DNA from: Platycnemis pennipes
Lineage: Eukaryota > Arthropoda > Insecta > Odonata > Platycnemididae
Assembly: GCA_933228895.1 (NCBI GenBank)
Contig: OW121855.1
Coordinates: 70,642,698 to 70,706,697 of the forward strand
Direction of reading: 5' to 3'
DNA: 64,000 nt
The position numbers were made by a program, and so were the translations under genes. The notes below the pieces were generated by a model, which saw only the letters and a program-made list of their open reading frames with translations, did no database searches and had not been told where the DNA came from. Below are positions 33,702 to 45,985 of this stretch, in pieces (the stretch's first letter is position 1; every line of letters begins with the position of its first letter).

Positions 33702-36700
33702 CTGGAAAGAATGAGATCATATTTAGCAATTAAGCAAATAGAAACTCTTGAACTATAGATTTACATGAATCATGCAACCCTGAATCTTAGTGAATATATT
33801 TTTTTTTAGTCCTACCTTCCCCATCCTATATCAAAATGAGAAATTGCTGAGAATATCAAATCGATTGGCCTACTGATTTTTCACTATGGTTTCAGCCATA
33901 TTTGAAGCAATTGACTGCCAACACTCAGTAGAGAAGAAAATAATTACAATAGCAATGTAAGCATTGGAATAAAAAGTTTCAAAATAAGTTCATTATAACA
34001 ATGTCAACAATTTCTCATCCAAATAAAAACAAAGATGGAAATTTTTCTTCATGCATTTCAATGGCCTATTTCGTATCAAATTCTTCACTCCAACTTAATC
34101 TTCCAGGTCTATAGATTCCTAACAAATAAGCCACTTGACTAAAAATTAAGATAGATTGCAACTCCAATGTTCAAACCATGGTTTAGGAGGGGCCTAAGAA
34201 AGCTGTCACTGGGATGAATTCCCTCTTTTCCTTACATGCAAAAAATGTTATCTTATCTGGTCTGATAATGGCAACATTAAAATATAAGGAGACTGAGCTC
34301 TACAGCCTCTTAAAGTGACAAAAATTAAAAAATCTCCAATGGCCATAAAAATTGGCAACCCTTGTCAACAAACAGCTGTGTTAGTTTGGCAACATTAATT
34401 GCTTACTTATACAGCAGAAAAAACATGAAAAATCTACAGCAAGAATGAAAAATAGAGCAAATATGAAGGAAATACTGAGCAAGTAGCTGGAAAAATTCAT
34501 GGCTTTGTGCTGTGAAGCCAATTCCATCAGGAATAAACCTAATTTTTATCTGCTAAATGCCACAGCCTTAGCTGCTAACCCCATTTTCACTGAATGGGGG
34601 TCTAGGTTGATGTGTGAACTTGGTCTGCTTACTATCACTTAGGTGCTTACTATCAGCCCTTATGAGTGTTTACCTCCTGTTCTGGAGTGCATTTTTCAAC
34701 ACTATCTCAATAACTGGATAAGAAAACTACCTCAGTCTATCTTCAAGTTCAGGAATTTTCAATTTGCATATTTCCACACATCAGACTTCACAAGGCCCCC
34801 GGTAGATTGCCTTAATGATTTACACATTTCTAAACCTAATTTCACATTTCAGTCGCTCAACAGGTAATAGTTGCAAACAATTGATTCCACTTTTTAAAAT
34901 TTTTTTAAACTCCATTTCATTCATCTGAAGGCTACGAATTACTATGATTACACACATTAAATCCTGCAGTTCCATGATTACTTCACCAATTTCATCAAGG
35001 AAAACTTGTACTGTTGCAATTAAAATTTGACATGTACACATTTGTTTAAAAGACTACAAGAATCCATGAATTTCGTTTTGTACCCAACAGCAAATAATAC
35101 TGAGATCATTTCTGAAGGCAAGTAAACCAAGTAGTTTTGTAGCGATTTTTGTACCCTTTCAGCTAGCAGCTAGTCCTTCACTTCCATAACATCCTTTTAG
35201 CTACCACTTTCTTACTCTCCTTCAATTTGCAATTCAAGTATGCATTACAGTTCAAAAAAACATGAGATAGGGTGATGGTTCGGTGAGTAAGTCGTTTGAA
35301 AATTCTGATAAGATGTTCTGGCTATGGATTCACTGAACTAGATAACTTGGACCACACGTATTTCAAAGAATGATAATTACTGAATCAAATCACCAGATGT
35401 ACAAGAGAATGATTAATAAATGGTAATTTAATTCCCAAAATAAGTCCCAAAATAATACCTAAAAGAAATAAATTTCCCTCTTAAGAAGTTCAGAACCCTC
35501 TGGTTCTGCTGCATGTGAAAAAATTACGGCACAACTAAATCGTACATCATAAGGTGAGCAGTTCTTGAATGGGTGTAATTTTTTTAAAATGTATGTCACC
35601 AAGAGAGTTTGATAAAAGAAGGATGAATTCATCATATGTAGACTAGAATTAGTGCCTTTGCTACAGAAATACTAATTAATCCTACTGAACTAATCTTATT
35701 TATGAAGTTGAATTACCATAGAGACTTCAGCATGCTAAGCCTAGATATCTTAATTACATTCAACCTGTCTAAACATAATGCATCTTTGTAATGACTTAAA
35801 GAGTTTAAGTATATCTTTGTCTTGCTTAGCAGTATTACTTGTTTCCTGCTTGGTGTGCAACTAAGGAGAGCAACCTAATTTCTTTTAAATCTGCCTAAAA
35901 GCAGTCCCTCATTCTTGTTATGTCTTTAAGATGGTAAGTTTTGCCCCTAAATATTAAAGCTACGTAAAAGTCATCAATCCACTAGATCACAAAAGCAATG
36001 AGTCTTGAATAACATCACACAGAGGATAGCGACTAAGCATACAAGCATTCACTTTTAAACATACCTCTGTGCACATAAGCCATTCTTCACAAGTAACATT
36101 TTTGTCATTTCTATCAATGTTAACAGCTTATAGAGAACAATGAGCATCACCATTTAAATGAGGGCATACATTTTTCAATGTGCATCACCAATTGCTGAAA
36201 GTTCATCAGACAAAAAAAGGGCACTAAGAAGTAGCCCCTACTTAAGTTTGAACTTGTGCACATCATGTCAGGAATACTTCACTACATAAAAATTAATCAT
36301 GCTTTAAAAAGGAACTAGGCTACTTTGTAAATTCCACCAGTTTTTTTTTAATTAAAAGACAATTTTGACACTTACATAGTATTACAAGGAATTTACAAGT
36401 ACAAAGTTTCATTTAAAAATATTACGGAGCAATTCCACAAAATTAAGCCCGAGACCAGCAACTGTAATAAAATTAATTACATGTACCATTATTGATACAT
36501 GTATCTATTAATAGTTTACTGGAAATAAAACTGTTACCAGACTTTAGCCAGTCAAAAGTATTTTTTACAGTTTTTCTCCACAATTCCCACATCAGTAAAT
36601 AAGTAACTGGTATTTCCCTAGAAGAAATGGGAAGTGTAATTCATTCTTTCTTCCAGCCTTAGTTGGTTAAGAATAAACTATGAGGGGGTAGTTTTCATAT

Positions 36701-37329
36701 ATTAACGTGATTGTGTATAATGCAAGAAAGAGAGTAACAAATATTTGTTTTTTCAACTGGAAAGAATGAAATAAATTCAAATCATTGAATGTTTCGATAT
36801 AATAGAATCATTTTTGAACTAACACTTTTGCAATGTCCTGAATCCTAAACTTTTCTCCCCATAATAACATTAGAGCACTATCTGAGGGGCAAGTCAGTAA
36901 CTCAACTTTCTCTGGCAAACAGGAGAAAAGACTAGTGACTTGGCTGCACAAGAGTTGTTGCCCAACAGAAGCCTTTTAACTAGATGAAGAAAACTTTATC
37001 GGCTGGAGAAGACTAGTCTCTTGACCCAAGTCCACGTCCAGCACTTAACTTCAAGGGATGTTCCACAATTAATGGTTGAATTTTATCCACACTACAGCGG
37101 GCATTTAAAACAACGTTCCTCATGTATTCTAAATGGATAGTGGAAAACTTGAGTATGATCGTGGATTTGTTTCCATTTAAACCAGCAGCTTAAGGTTTCT
37201 GTTATTAGCTTCATAATGCCAATTTTACTTAACCCAATCGCATCCTCTCTCTGAGATTTAAAGTGACCACAAACACTACCGAATTTTGAGGTATTTAATC
37301 ACAAATGTAGTTTCTACAATGATGCCAAT

Positions 37330-38083
37330 GAAGCCGTCAGATGGCAACTGATGTAGCAAAAATGTATGATGGCAGCAGCATCAACCTACAAGTAACACAA
37401 TGCGTTATGCGCACCAGTACGCTTGCGGCGATTGAGGCCAGATCCAGATCCTGTACCACAACGCTTAAGGATGCGAATGGGTTAATATCACCGGGGCAAA
37501 GGAAAGACAATAAAATTGAATCCTGTGTTCATACTATTTATTAGTGCAAAAACTGAAGGTTAGTTTATAGGATTGATACACAAATTTAAAGGACTTATCT
37601 TATTGGGAAATGACTCACAGCATATCAAAGAACTAATAATGTCCATAATTAGTGACGAAGATTCGCAAGTAGAACTGAACAGCGTGGCTACTGCATCCAA
37701 TAGTTTAGGAATTCAGTAATCATTAAAAGCTTGTCACCGCTGCAGAGGAAATATGCTGGAGAACATCGGGTGAAGATAAACTAAAGGAATACATCAGCGA
37801 GACTACATCGCTAAGAGAAGTGGACATGGAAGAAAATGGCAATTACTGGCACACAGCCATTTACCAAGACTGTACGATATCGATGAATCTTTGTATACCC
37901 CCAGCTACAGCGTACAGTGAAAGACTCTTTGGCGCTGTATGGGATATTGCAGATCCTAAAAGGAATAGGATGGATCCACAGACTTTACCGATGGTTTGTT
38001 TAAAAGTGAAAACTTGTAAGCTTGACTCCTTGAAATGTATCAGTAGAATATTTGAATTATATAACAACGTATTGCTCACATAA
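37330..38083 (+). pseudogene. hAT transposase C-terminal relic
   Basis: The plus strand encodes DMEENGNYWHTAIYQDC and then LCIPPATAYSERLFG ... DIADPKRNRMDP (about 37825-37985), the hAT C-terminal dimerisation region (...LCIPATSA.SERLFS.AG....KRNRL.P). The normally conserved S after PAT and the S-AG after ERLF are changed (ATAY; GAVW). A detached upstream frame at 37341-37544 may be the same element. Only this part survives, antisense to the host gene. Confidence 0.7.
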
Positions 38084-38689
38084 TTTTTATTTTCTTCTTG
38101 TAGTGAAATTGAAACATATATTACAATGATTCCTATTATAATTACATTTTAAGTTGTAATTGGTTTAGTTAAATCTCATTGTCATCTGAATTCTATGTGC
38201 ATTGCTCTCACATTTTTCAGCTAATTTTTTTAGGTGGCACAAAGCTAAATTACAATTTTAATCACTCACATTTGTTTTGAATTTATGAGTAAGTTTATAC
38301 AGAAACTCATTTTCATCTACACAATAATGTGCCTTCTTCACCAAACTTGTCTTTTATTTTCAGAACAAAAAAATAAAAATAATTCCTGTGGTTTTTAAAA
38401 TTTCAAATGAAAACCAAAGCATCTCTTTTGTAGCTAAATATAAGACAAATCCTTCAAAATTTGTAATTACAGCAACATTCCAGAAAGTACAATCAAGGCA
38501 CAGGAATCAAGAAGAGATTCAAAAATTGGAAAAAGAAACCGGATCGACCCATCCTCATTATAAATGCTGCCCCAAGTACGATGACTTCCAATCAATATAA
38601 AAGCAGGGCAATTTCAAAATTCTTCTATACAAAAATGAAATTATTTTTTCAAAATGATGTATTTTATGACATTTAATGACGTTTTGACA

Positions 38690-38732
38690 CTTGGTTATTT
38701 TTGGATGCACGTAATTTTCAACACACCCTGTA
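38690..38732. repeat. Possible DNA-transposon end
   Basis: AACACACCCTGTATTG at about 38718-38733 looks like the terminal sequence (TACAGGGTGT) found at ends of several insect DNA transposons. A matching opposite end was not found, so this is tentative. Confidence 0.25.
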
Positions 38733-38884
38733 TTGTTATCCAAAGAGTGAATTTAACCTTTACAAATTACAATTAAAACTTAAGTCTACATGACTCTGTA
38801 AATTATTCCCTAAAATCCATTTCCATTCATAATTAAACTATATTATTCTATGAAAAAATAAATTCATCTCACCCGCGGGCTTAC

Positions 38885-38970
38885 CCTGTTGCTACTAGTG
38901 TAATGGTGCTTATCACGGCTATGCTGGTCCATTGGATCACCATTCTGATGGCTCTGCAGTTTAGCAGCAA
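38885..38970 (-). CDS. THOC2-like exon 7
   Basis: Acceptor CCTCATCAG|TT at 38971 and donor ACAGG|GTAAGC at 38884. The first two bases complete a Val codon begun by the last base of the 50.1-kb exon, giving EEEK-V-AAKLQSHQNGDPM and continuing DQHSRDKHHYTSSNR. It ends in phase 0, matching the next exon. The polar, His/Ser-rich sequence fits a disordered tail. Confidence 0.7.
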
Positions 38971-39535
38971 CTGATGAGGATAAAATTAAATGCCGATGAA
39001 ATTTTTTCCTTATCATAGAAATACAAATATATTACACGAAACTTACTGGCTCCCAGGCCAGTATGTTTTGAACAAATAAACTTTGGATATTGACTTCTTC
39101 CCTACTGATATAACTTCATTTCCAAATCATTACCTGGTGCACATTTTTTTAGTTGGATGAGCCGTGACCATTATCTTATCACAAATGATGATCCTCAGTT
39201 GTTACCATAAGGTAAATGATTATTTTGGACATAAAGGCTGATATGCACAATTAAAGTCTGTTGCATCCTTTTTGTCCGAATGAGTCTACTTCCAGAGAAT
39301 ATTCAATGCAAAAAGAACTTTTAAGGCCATATCTGAACCACTGTACATCCCTTTCTAACATAGCCTTTACCTTGGAATGACCTTAGATAAGCAATAGGAC
39401 AAATTCTAATCCAATGGGTACCTCTTCCTTAACATCATTGACTGATATTTTTGAATGAAATAAAAAGGTACCTTTGATAGGTAAGCATTATAAACAAACC
39501 AGATTCAGGTGTGATGTGGTGGAAATGCTCCATAT

Positions 39536-39685
39536 TAATAGAAGGATATTGCAAGTTTCCACAATATAAAAATTTATTTTGACTAGTTTCGATGATACTA
39601 TCAACTCCTTGAGAATGATGGAGATTCATCGAAACTAGTCAAAATAAATTTTTATATTGTGGAATATTGCAATATCTTTCTATTA
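39536..39685. mobile_element. Hairpin repeat with hammerhead-like core (Penelope-like remnant?)
   Basis: Two 60-bp arms (39536-39595 and 39626-39685) are reverse complements with about 3 mismatches. On the plus strand the segment CTTGAGAATGATGGAGATTC then ATCGAAACTAGTCAAAATAA resembles a hammerhead core: a degenerate CTGANGA, a helix II (ATGA/TCAT), CGAAAC, a very short helix III and GTC. The same GAAAC...GTC...AAAATAAA...TGTGGAA layout occurs at 56198-56255, so the two hairpins belong to one family. Penelope-like elements are known to carry minimal hammerheads of this kind. Confidence 0.55.
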
Positions 39686-39839
39686 ATAGGTAAGCATTAT
39701 GTTTAGAAAAGAGATATATGGGTAATGATTTACCAGTTAAAAACCTCTGTGCCAGAGTGGGCACTAATCAGGTTTCAATACTTTTCTTTGTTCATTGTTA
39801 TTATTCAATATTTTCTTTCCTTAATATTTTGTTCAAATT

Positions 39840-39960
39840 AATTGAAGTGAATGAAGGACCTCAGGTGTTCCGGTACTTGAGGTGAAGCGTTCTCGGGTTT
39901 TCTGCCAGGGGATGGTGTTGATTGGTATAGTTTCAAACAACCAACTACGTAACTTCTCAT
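39840..39960 (+). repeat. Short dispersed repeat shared with 62690 region
   Basis: GAGGTGAAGCGTTCTCGGGT and a TTTCTGCCAGG continuation resemble AGGTGAAGTCTTCTCGGGAT and TTTCCACCG at about 62690-62718. Both lie close upstream of a hammerhead-like hairpin, suggesting part of the same element. Confidence 0.45.
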
Positions 39961-40214
39961 TTAGCTGAGTTCTGTTACCTTTAAAAACATTACAGGCAAC
40001 AATTTAAGGGCAGGTAGACATGAATACCTCAGCTCAAAATTTATTTCACTAGGAACAAATCTTAAACTCAAAAATGGAAAAAGGAGGAATCTTTTCACCA
40101 TCAAGATTATGAAGAAATTATGAAAAATAAAGGAAGAGAGGATATGCACAATCAACTTTTTTCTTCAACATTTGAATGGAGAAAAAGAAGATAAGAAATC
40201 TAAGCAATATATTT

Positions 40215-40330
40215 TCTGAATGATGTAGTTTTTGGGGATATATCCGCGGATACGTAGTTGTCTACCAACGTTTCCCCTCTGCTACTGGAGGCCTCTTCAG
40301 GGTGTATCCCCAAAAACTACATCATTCAGA
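40215..40330. mobile_element. 116-bp hairpin element with 26-bp perfect arms and hammerhead-like core
   Basis: The arms at 40215-40240 and 40305-40330 are exact reverse complements. On the minus strand the interior reads CTGAAGAGGCCTCCAGTAGC then AGAGGGGAAACGTTGGTAGA. This fits CTGANGA, a helix II formed by CCTC/GAGG, GAAAC, a short helix III and GTA. The second core position differs from the canonical CTGATGA, so catalysis is uncertain. Confidence 0.55.
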
Positions 40331-41244
40331 AGACATGGACCACAAAAGTTTTAATCTAACATTTTCTGGCTCATCAGACACATTGGCATATAAAATTCAC
40401 CCTCGTTTTGACCTCGTACCTCTGACACAGCATTAGACAATATAAGACGCAGGTTGATTTTCCATTTTCTTTTCAGATTTCTCCAGTAAAAAAGTTTCAT
40501 AAACCATAAAATATGGTAAATTCCTGCAAGTAGCACTTGTCTGACTATGGACCAGTATGAGCACACTTCAGTGGACATCAAGAGAGAGTGATTAGTATAG
40601 ATGGGAGCATAGTTACGATTGACGATAAAAAAATGATTATAATTAATCGTTAAAAATTTAGTTAACAATTTAACTTAATCGTTACTTTTTAAAAGAGTTA
40701 AATTTTAACCATTAATATTGTACATTAACTGAAACAAAACTAACTTCAGTTAATTTTTTTTGTTAAATTTTGGCGAATTTCAACCTGCTCGAATTTGGGC
40801 ACAAAGCTTGCCCAACACACATAGGGGAAAATAAAACAGTATCTTAAAATGCAATATAGCTGGGTAGTTGCGCGAGAATGCAATGAATAGGCCCAGACGA
40901 ATACATCCAAACAAAAGTGGGGCTGAGGGGAGTGACTGCCGAAGTTTGGGAACGCATCCTCAGACAAGAAAACAAGAGACCACGCAAAGACAATGTCCTA
41001 GAGGGCTTGTATGTTTACTCGGCCACAGCATGTCGTCAATAATACAGAGTTTAAGCTGAGAAAGAAGAGTCATTCAAACTAAAGTATCAGCTACAATGTA
41101 CCAGTCTACGCGTGCCTTACTCTGTGACATTGCGTCGTCAATACATCAGCCCCCAGTGAATCGGGAGAAAGGGTGTGCAAGCACACCCACAGCATCTACT
41201 GTAACTCTACATAACTCAGCTGTTTCCACTGCAATTTTATAATT

Positions 41245-41480
41245 GTGAAAGGATACTTCACATATCAATGTGGGGATCAATATCAAAAACTAACCTTAAA
41301 AGTACTATCTTCCACTCAGAACAATCTTTTATGGCATATTACAGATGCACCATGCTTCATCAGATATTCTTACATTCACCAAAACTTAAAAATCCTGGAA
41401 TTGGAGCTACACCCCAGAAAAATCACTGAATCCTTTCAGCAGACACTAGGAAACCTGACCAACAACACTGGATACTAGAT
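41245..41480 (+). pseudogene. LINE C-terminal relic (jockey-like)
   Basis: The plus frame contains LWHITDAPCFIRYSYIHQNL, which resembles the conserved C-terminal block of jockey-type reverse transcriptase ORFs (NAPWY.RN..IH.DL), followed by LELHPRKITESFQQTLGNL. It is short and isolated. The upstream 40.86-41.2 kb has more CpG than its surroundings and may belong to the same insertion. Confidence 0.5.
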
Positions 41481-41579
41481 GGAATTACAACGAAAATCTC
41501 CACTTCAAATATTTTAAAACAAATGGATATGGATGGAAGATGCCACAATAATACATTTCCGTGCTTGCTTTGACCATCA

Positions 41580-41710
41580 AGGCTTCTACCACCAAAGCAT
41601 ACGCTGGAAAAGTAACTTTTAACTTTAACTCGATACTTTTTACTGTGGTTATCTTTAACTTTAATCAGCTAATTTCTTTTGGTAACTTTCCCAACTATGG
41701 ATGAGAGGAA
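41580..41710. repeat. TAACTTT-rich repeat end
   Basis: Dense TTAAC/AACTTT motifs end in GGTAACTTTCCCAACTATGG. Similar TTAAC-rich patches lie at 40640-40765 and 45970-46095. They look like ends of one old DNA-transposon family, but boundaries are unclear. Confidence 0.35.
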
Positions 41711-42599
41711 TAAAAATACATCAATGAAAAAAATGAGATTTAAATAAAAAAATCAACTAGTAAATATTGTAAATGAATGCAAAAATGACTGATTCATTAC
41801 AACTTTAAAGACACCTCAATTGCCTTTAAAAAATGGCGACAGGGATTGCCCACGTTTGATTTAATTCATCTACATAATACCCTGCAAGCCACCATAAAGG
41901 TGTGTTAAAGTATAATTCTTTGATCCCATGGTGGCTAGATAAGAGAATTAAATTAGCAGTGTCATCTGTTACATGAAGTGCACAAGTCACCAGCTAACAC
42001 TAAATGATCGCAATTTTTACTAACTTATGACTGAAAATAAGCACACACAAGAAAAAAATCAATTTTGTATATGATAACACTACACAATCACCAGCGCAAG
42101 AATATTTTTAGGTAATTGCAATAACTTGACTTATTTTCTTCTGACTGCTCCAAAATTCATCAATTTCTCCATGATTTCCTGTAGGCCAACTTTTGCCAAA
42201 TTCAATCAAGATGATCATGCTTAACTGACACTCTATGGGGGAAAAGTGTCCAAAAATTGGATTGTATACGCATTTGTATATTCCTATTGTAAATTATTGT
42301 ATTGTATTGTAAATTAATCGAAAATTCAACATTTTATGAGAAGAATAAAAAAACATAACTCCTGCATTGGTGGGACCATTCTCATATAAGAACCATGTGG
42401 GCATAGTATGATATCCAACTTGGTGCTTGAATCCTTGACAAATGGAAGATACATCAAGAAAAATATTTTTTTATGAAAATTTTACAAAATAGAAGAATGC
42501 ATCTACAGGACAAAAAACCAAGGTGTTTGTTTATGTAACTGCTACCATCCAAAATTCTACTGTCTTGATCCAGTGAAGACATTTGAAGAATCATCATCA

Positions 42600-43067
42600 T
42601 AGGTCATCAATCCTCAGATTGGTTTGACGCAGCTCTCCACTGAGTCCTTCTATCGGCTTATCTCTTCATATTTACGCATTTTATCTCTTTCACATCCTTC
42701 ATCAATTATTCCATATATCTCGCACGAGGCCTTCCTTTGCCATTCTTCCCGTTCACTTATCCCTCAACGATTGTCTTCATTAGGCTTGGATTGTTTGACG
42801 CAGCCCTACACTTGATTCTTCTATCAGCCAACCTCTTCATATTGACGTAGCTCCTCTCTGTTATATCCTTCACAACTTGCTCCATATACCTCATACAAGG
42901 CCTGCCTTTTCCATTCTTCCCGTTCACTTTTCCCTCGACGATTGTCTTCATCAGGCCATCATGTCTCATGATTTGGCCAAATAAGTTGTTTTGTCTTCTT
43001 CTTAGGGTAATTAGAAGACTTCTCTTCCTTCCCACTCTTCTTAGGACTTCCTTGTTACTTACTCGGT
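42600..43067 (-). mobile_element. RTE-like LINE 3' part with tandemly duplicated tail
   Basis: The minus strand encodes DRVSNKEVLRRVGRKRSLL, NNLFGQIMRHDGLMKTIVEG and KVNGKNGKGRPCMRYMEQVV, then DITERSYVNMKRLADRRIKC: the classic RTE C-terminal region. The last ~170 bp are duplicated in tandem (42606-42780 and 42782-42960). The upstream side is interrupted by a DNA transposon at 43068 and resumes at 44431-44460. Confidence 0.8.
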
Positions 43068-44430
43068 CAGGGTGGCTACTGAGACCCAAGTTTTAAATTC
43101 CCTGACTTACCAATTTCCCTGACCTATCACCAACAGAGCTCCTATTATCAGAATATTTTATTTCTGCTGAATAAATTTTCGTCAAAACTCAGAAAATATT
43201 AAAAGCTGAAATCAATACATTAAAAGCTACAAGTATACCCTAATGAAAAAGTATATTAAACCTTCGTAAGTTAAACCATCGTCCAAATTATACACACTTT
43301 TCATACTAATTCCGCAGCCGCAAATCACATTTCCATGGTCGAGTATGTTTCCTTCCTTAAAATTACAATGACGGTCTAATTCTTCACGAAAGAGGTAATG
43401 TGTGGTGGTAGTTCTGGGAAGTTGAAGATTACTGAAAAGGCATTGAAGGGAAAGTTAATGGCTAATTTACTGGCAGACTTCAGTACAGGTATCGCTAAGG
43501 TGAGCGAAAAATACAAACCTAAGCCAAGTTGTTTGACTGGATCAAAATCGGATGGCACGAGTGACATTCAGAAGCGAATAACAATTTGATTAACGTGGTT
43601 ATAACCCCTTGATTGTAAGAGGGATCCAAAGATGTAAAATATTTGTATAAACAAACATAACGTAATCGTACCAATGCGAACGAAAACTGGAGGCAATTAA
43701 CAACGGCAGCATCGTATTCAGGAATGTCATATTTGAGGTGGTTTGTGACTTGACTAAATTGCTTCTAGAGGGAGCTAAGGGGACCATTCAATAATTACGT
43801 CGATCATGAGAAGTGGGGAGAGGAAGAGGACTCTTCTTACTGTCTCACGAACGGGGGTAGGGGAATCGAAGATGATCTTACGTAAGATTTTGTTTACACG
43901 TGATCGTAACTGTATAACCATTCTAATAATCATCGCCTCATATTTTTAGAACTGCAAGCACGTATCTACTACGGGCTAGTGTGCTTCAGCTAACTCTAGA
44001 TCCGAGTCTCAGAGGTTAAAAAAACCACGAGGTAACATTTTCCGAACAATATAGCCTCGGATTCCTTATGATGAGCGGAATTCATGTGATCATGAATTTT
44101 AACACTAATAGGCAAATATTGCATTACGGATATACAAAAGGGATACATTGAATGTCTGATTCACAACTAAGTAACTAAGAGACACAACTAATAAGATTCA
44201 CAACTGAATTTTCCACGAATTGATGGGGCTTATTCCATGCACATCAGCAACGGGCATTAGTTTTAGTTGGTGAAATAAAGGATGAGAAAGACTGGCCAAT
44301 AAACATAATGGTAGAAAAATAACGAGAATTTCCATTCGTTTCTCCCTGACTGTCATGAGAATTCTCAGACATTTCCAGAAATGCAAAATTCCCTGACAAT
44401 TCCAGGTTTTCCCAGACGATCGCCACCCTG
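43068..44430. mobile_element. 1.36-kb CAGGGTGGC-ended DNA transposon nested in an RTE
   Basis: Termini CAGGGTGGCTAC and (inverted) CAGGGTGGCGAT define a 1363-bp element. It splits an RTE reading frame: joining the flanks restores the RTE protein order (MMKIKWIDR-VSNKEVL) once the 5-bp repeat TCGGT (43063-43067 and 44431-44435) is counted once, so TCGGT is the target duplication. The interior has frames of about 60 codons at 43376-43589 on both strands but no recognisable transposase, so it is non-autonomous or heavily decayed. TIRs look hAT-like, but hAT elements make 8-bp duplications. Confidence 0.8.
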
Positions 44431-44460
44431 TCGGTCTATCCATTTTATCTTCATCATTCT
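44431..44460 (-). mobile_element. Continuation of the interrupted RTE fragment
   Basis: TCTATCCATTTTATCTTCAT matches the RTE at about 1335-1352 (minus-strand MMKIKW block). The RTE ends here, so the fragment is 5'-truncated, as is usual for LINE insertions. Confidence 0.65.
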
Positions 44461-45789
44461 ATTTAAATAATAGGAGGGGATAAAGGATCTTGCACAGCAT
44501 TAAAGCAGAAGATGAACACATTCGACAATGAGTAGATAGAATTATTTAAAATTTTTCCTCGTAGTAATTGCTTTGTGCTCAGCAGGTTTAACAAATTCAA
44601 GGATAGCAAACTAGCCATGAAAGACCTAGGCAGAGTTATTTGCTGATATGGACAATTACATGATTTCCTCAGAGAAAAAATCATTTATCTTTACTGGAAC
44701 ACCTTGATTTCCAGCCAAGTGCTTTTTACTACTTAAGCTACCAAGTCATTCTTTTCAACATATTTTTTCTTCAAAGCCTACTTAATCCTCAAGGGAAGAA
44801 GAATGCTTAGGTATCTTACTTGGTCAAAGCACCTGGCCTTTTTCTTTGCTCAGATACAGTAAAAAAATCTTTAAATGGTACTAACACAGACTAATTTTTG
44901 GGAGGTTATTGAGAGTTAGTAGCGGAAAATATTAATTCTCAATAACATGAATTTTCAGTGCACAGTTTTTGAAACAAGTTATGCATCACTCAATCCTTCA
45001 GCCAAGCAAAAAACAACTAGTCCTCTCCTATTAAACCATTAACAGGCTGATTCATATTTAATTAAATCCTGCAAACAGTTGTCTTGCAAATCACTTCCAT
45101 TTCTTAATACAAAAGTGATCATTTATCCTTAAGCAGTCAATAAATATTCAGTTCAGCTACGAAACAGAACTTCTAACAATGCCAAAAAAGAAATCAAAGC
45201 TATTCCAAGTGCATTATTACTGATGGCTGTCTAAATCCCTATCCATAAACATACTGATGACTCAAGAAGTAAGTTTCTCGAGCCAAGATAATTGTTCAAT
45301 TCAGTAGCAGCAGAGATATCACAATCATGAATGAAAAGGTACATGATTGTCATTATTTTGCTCAATCAAGACTAAATCTCATAGTTTTGTCAAATTCTTA
45401 CACCATTACAACTAAAAATAATGGCATTCCAGAGACGAATTACAAACAAACTAGGAAGAAAAATCAAAAGTTATGGTGCAATATATTTCTACAATCCTCA
45501 TGACTCTCTTCACAACGAATTCCACATGGGCCATATTTTTTGAATGCGGAAGATAGGGATTTATGAAGAAAGAACCTACTATTCATACTGAGGTTGGCTT
45601 TCAACAGTGTAAGCCAAGACAAATTGATTTCCCACCTTCCAATTAAGGAAAAAACACTTTTGATGAAAAAAAGGCAAGAGTGATTGAAAGGTATAATAAA
45701 TGTACTAGAAACACATTACATCTAAAGAATAATTTTTTGCAGTTAATTTTATCAGACCGATTACATATTCCTACCAACTAGTGCAACCA

Positions 45790-45985
45790 ACTTCCATTTC
45801 ATCCCTATAATATTAAATGCTTCTGCACTCATCTTCACCTCCATACAGCTAAGCCTATCCATCTGACTTCACACCCACACATCAAAGGCCTCCAATATCT
45901 TTACATCATCTTTCTGCCAGGATCAGGTGTTTGACCCTCACAAAACCACACTCCTCATTAGAGTTTTAACTAAAGATTACTAATT
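45790..45985 (-). pseudogene. RTE-like LINE relic
   Basis: The minus strand reads SWQKDDVKILEAFDVWV then QMDRLSCMEVKMSAEAFNII, matching the WTL.K.D.K.LEAFE.WVWRRM segment with a stop in place of Trp. Short and inactive. Confidence 0.5.

Larger units (their letters stand above)
33702..38884 (-). other. THOC2-like intron 7
   Basis: About 5.2 kb, largely AT-rich and CpG-poor, with a hAT transposase relic (37330-38083) inside. Frames at 34643-34867 and 34820-35041 have no motifs. Confidence 0.5.

Noticed and set aside
38965..39010. CTGATGAGGATAAAATTAAA followed by TGCCGATGAAA next to exon 7, looking like a hammerhead core.
   Set aside because: The second half is GATGAAA, not CGAAA, no helix I or III is evident, and the site is a plain splice acceptor region.
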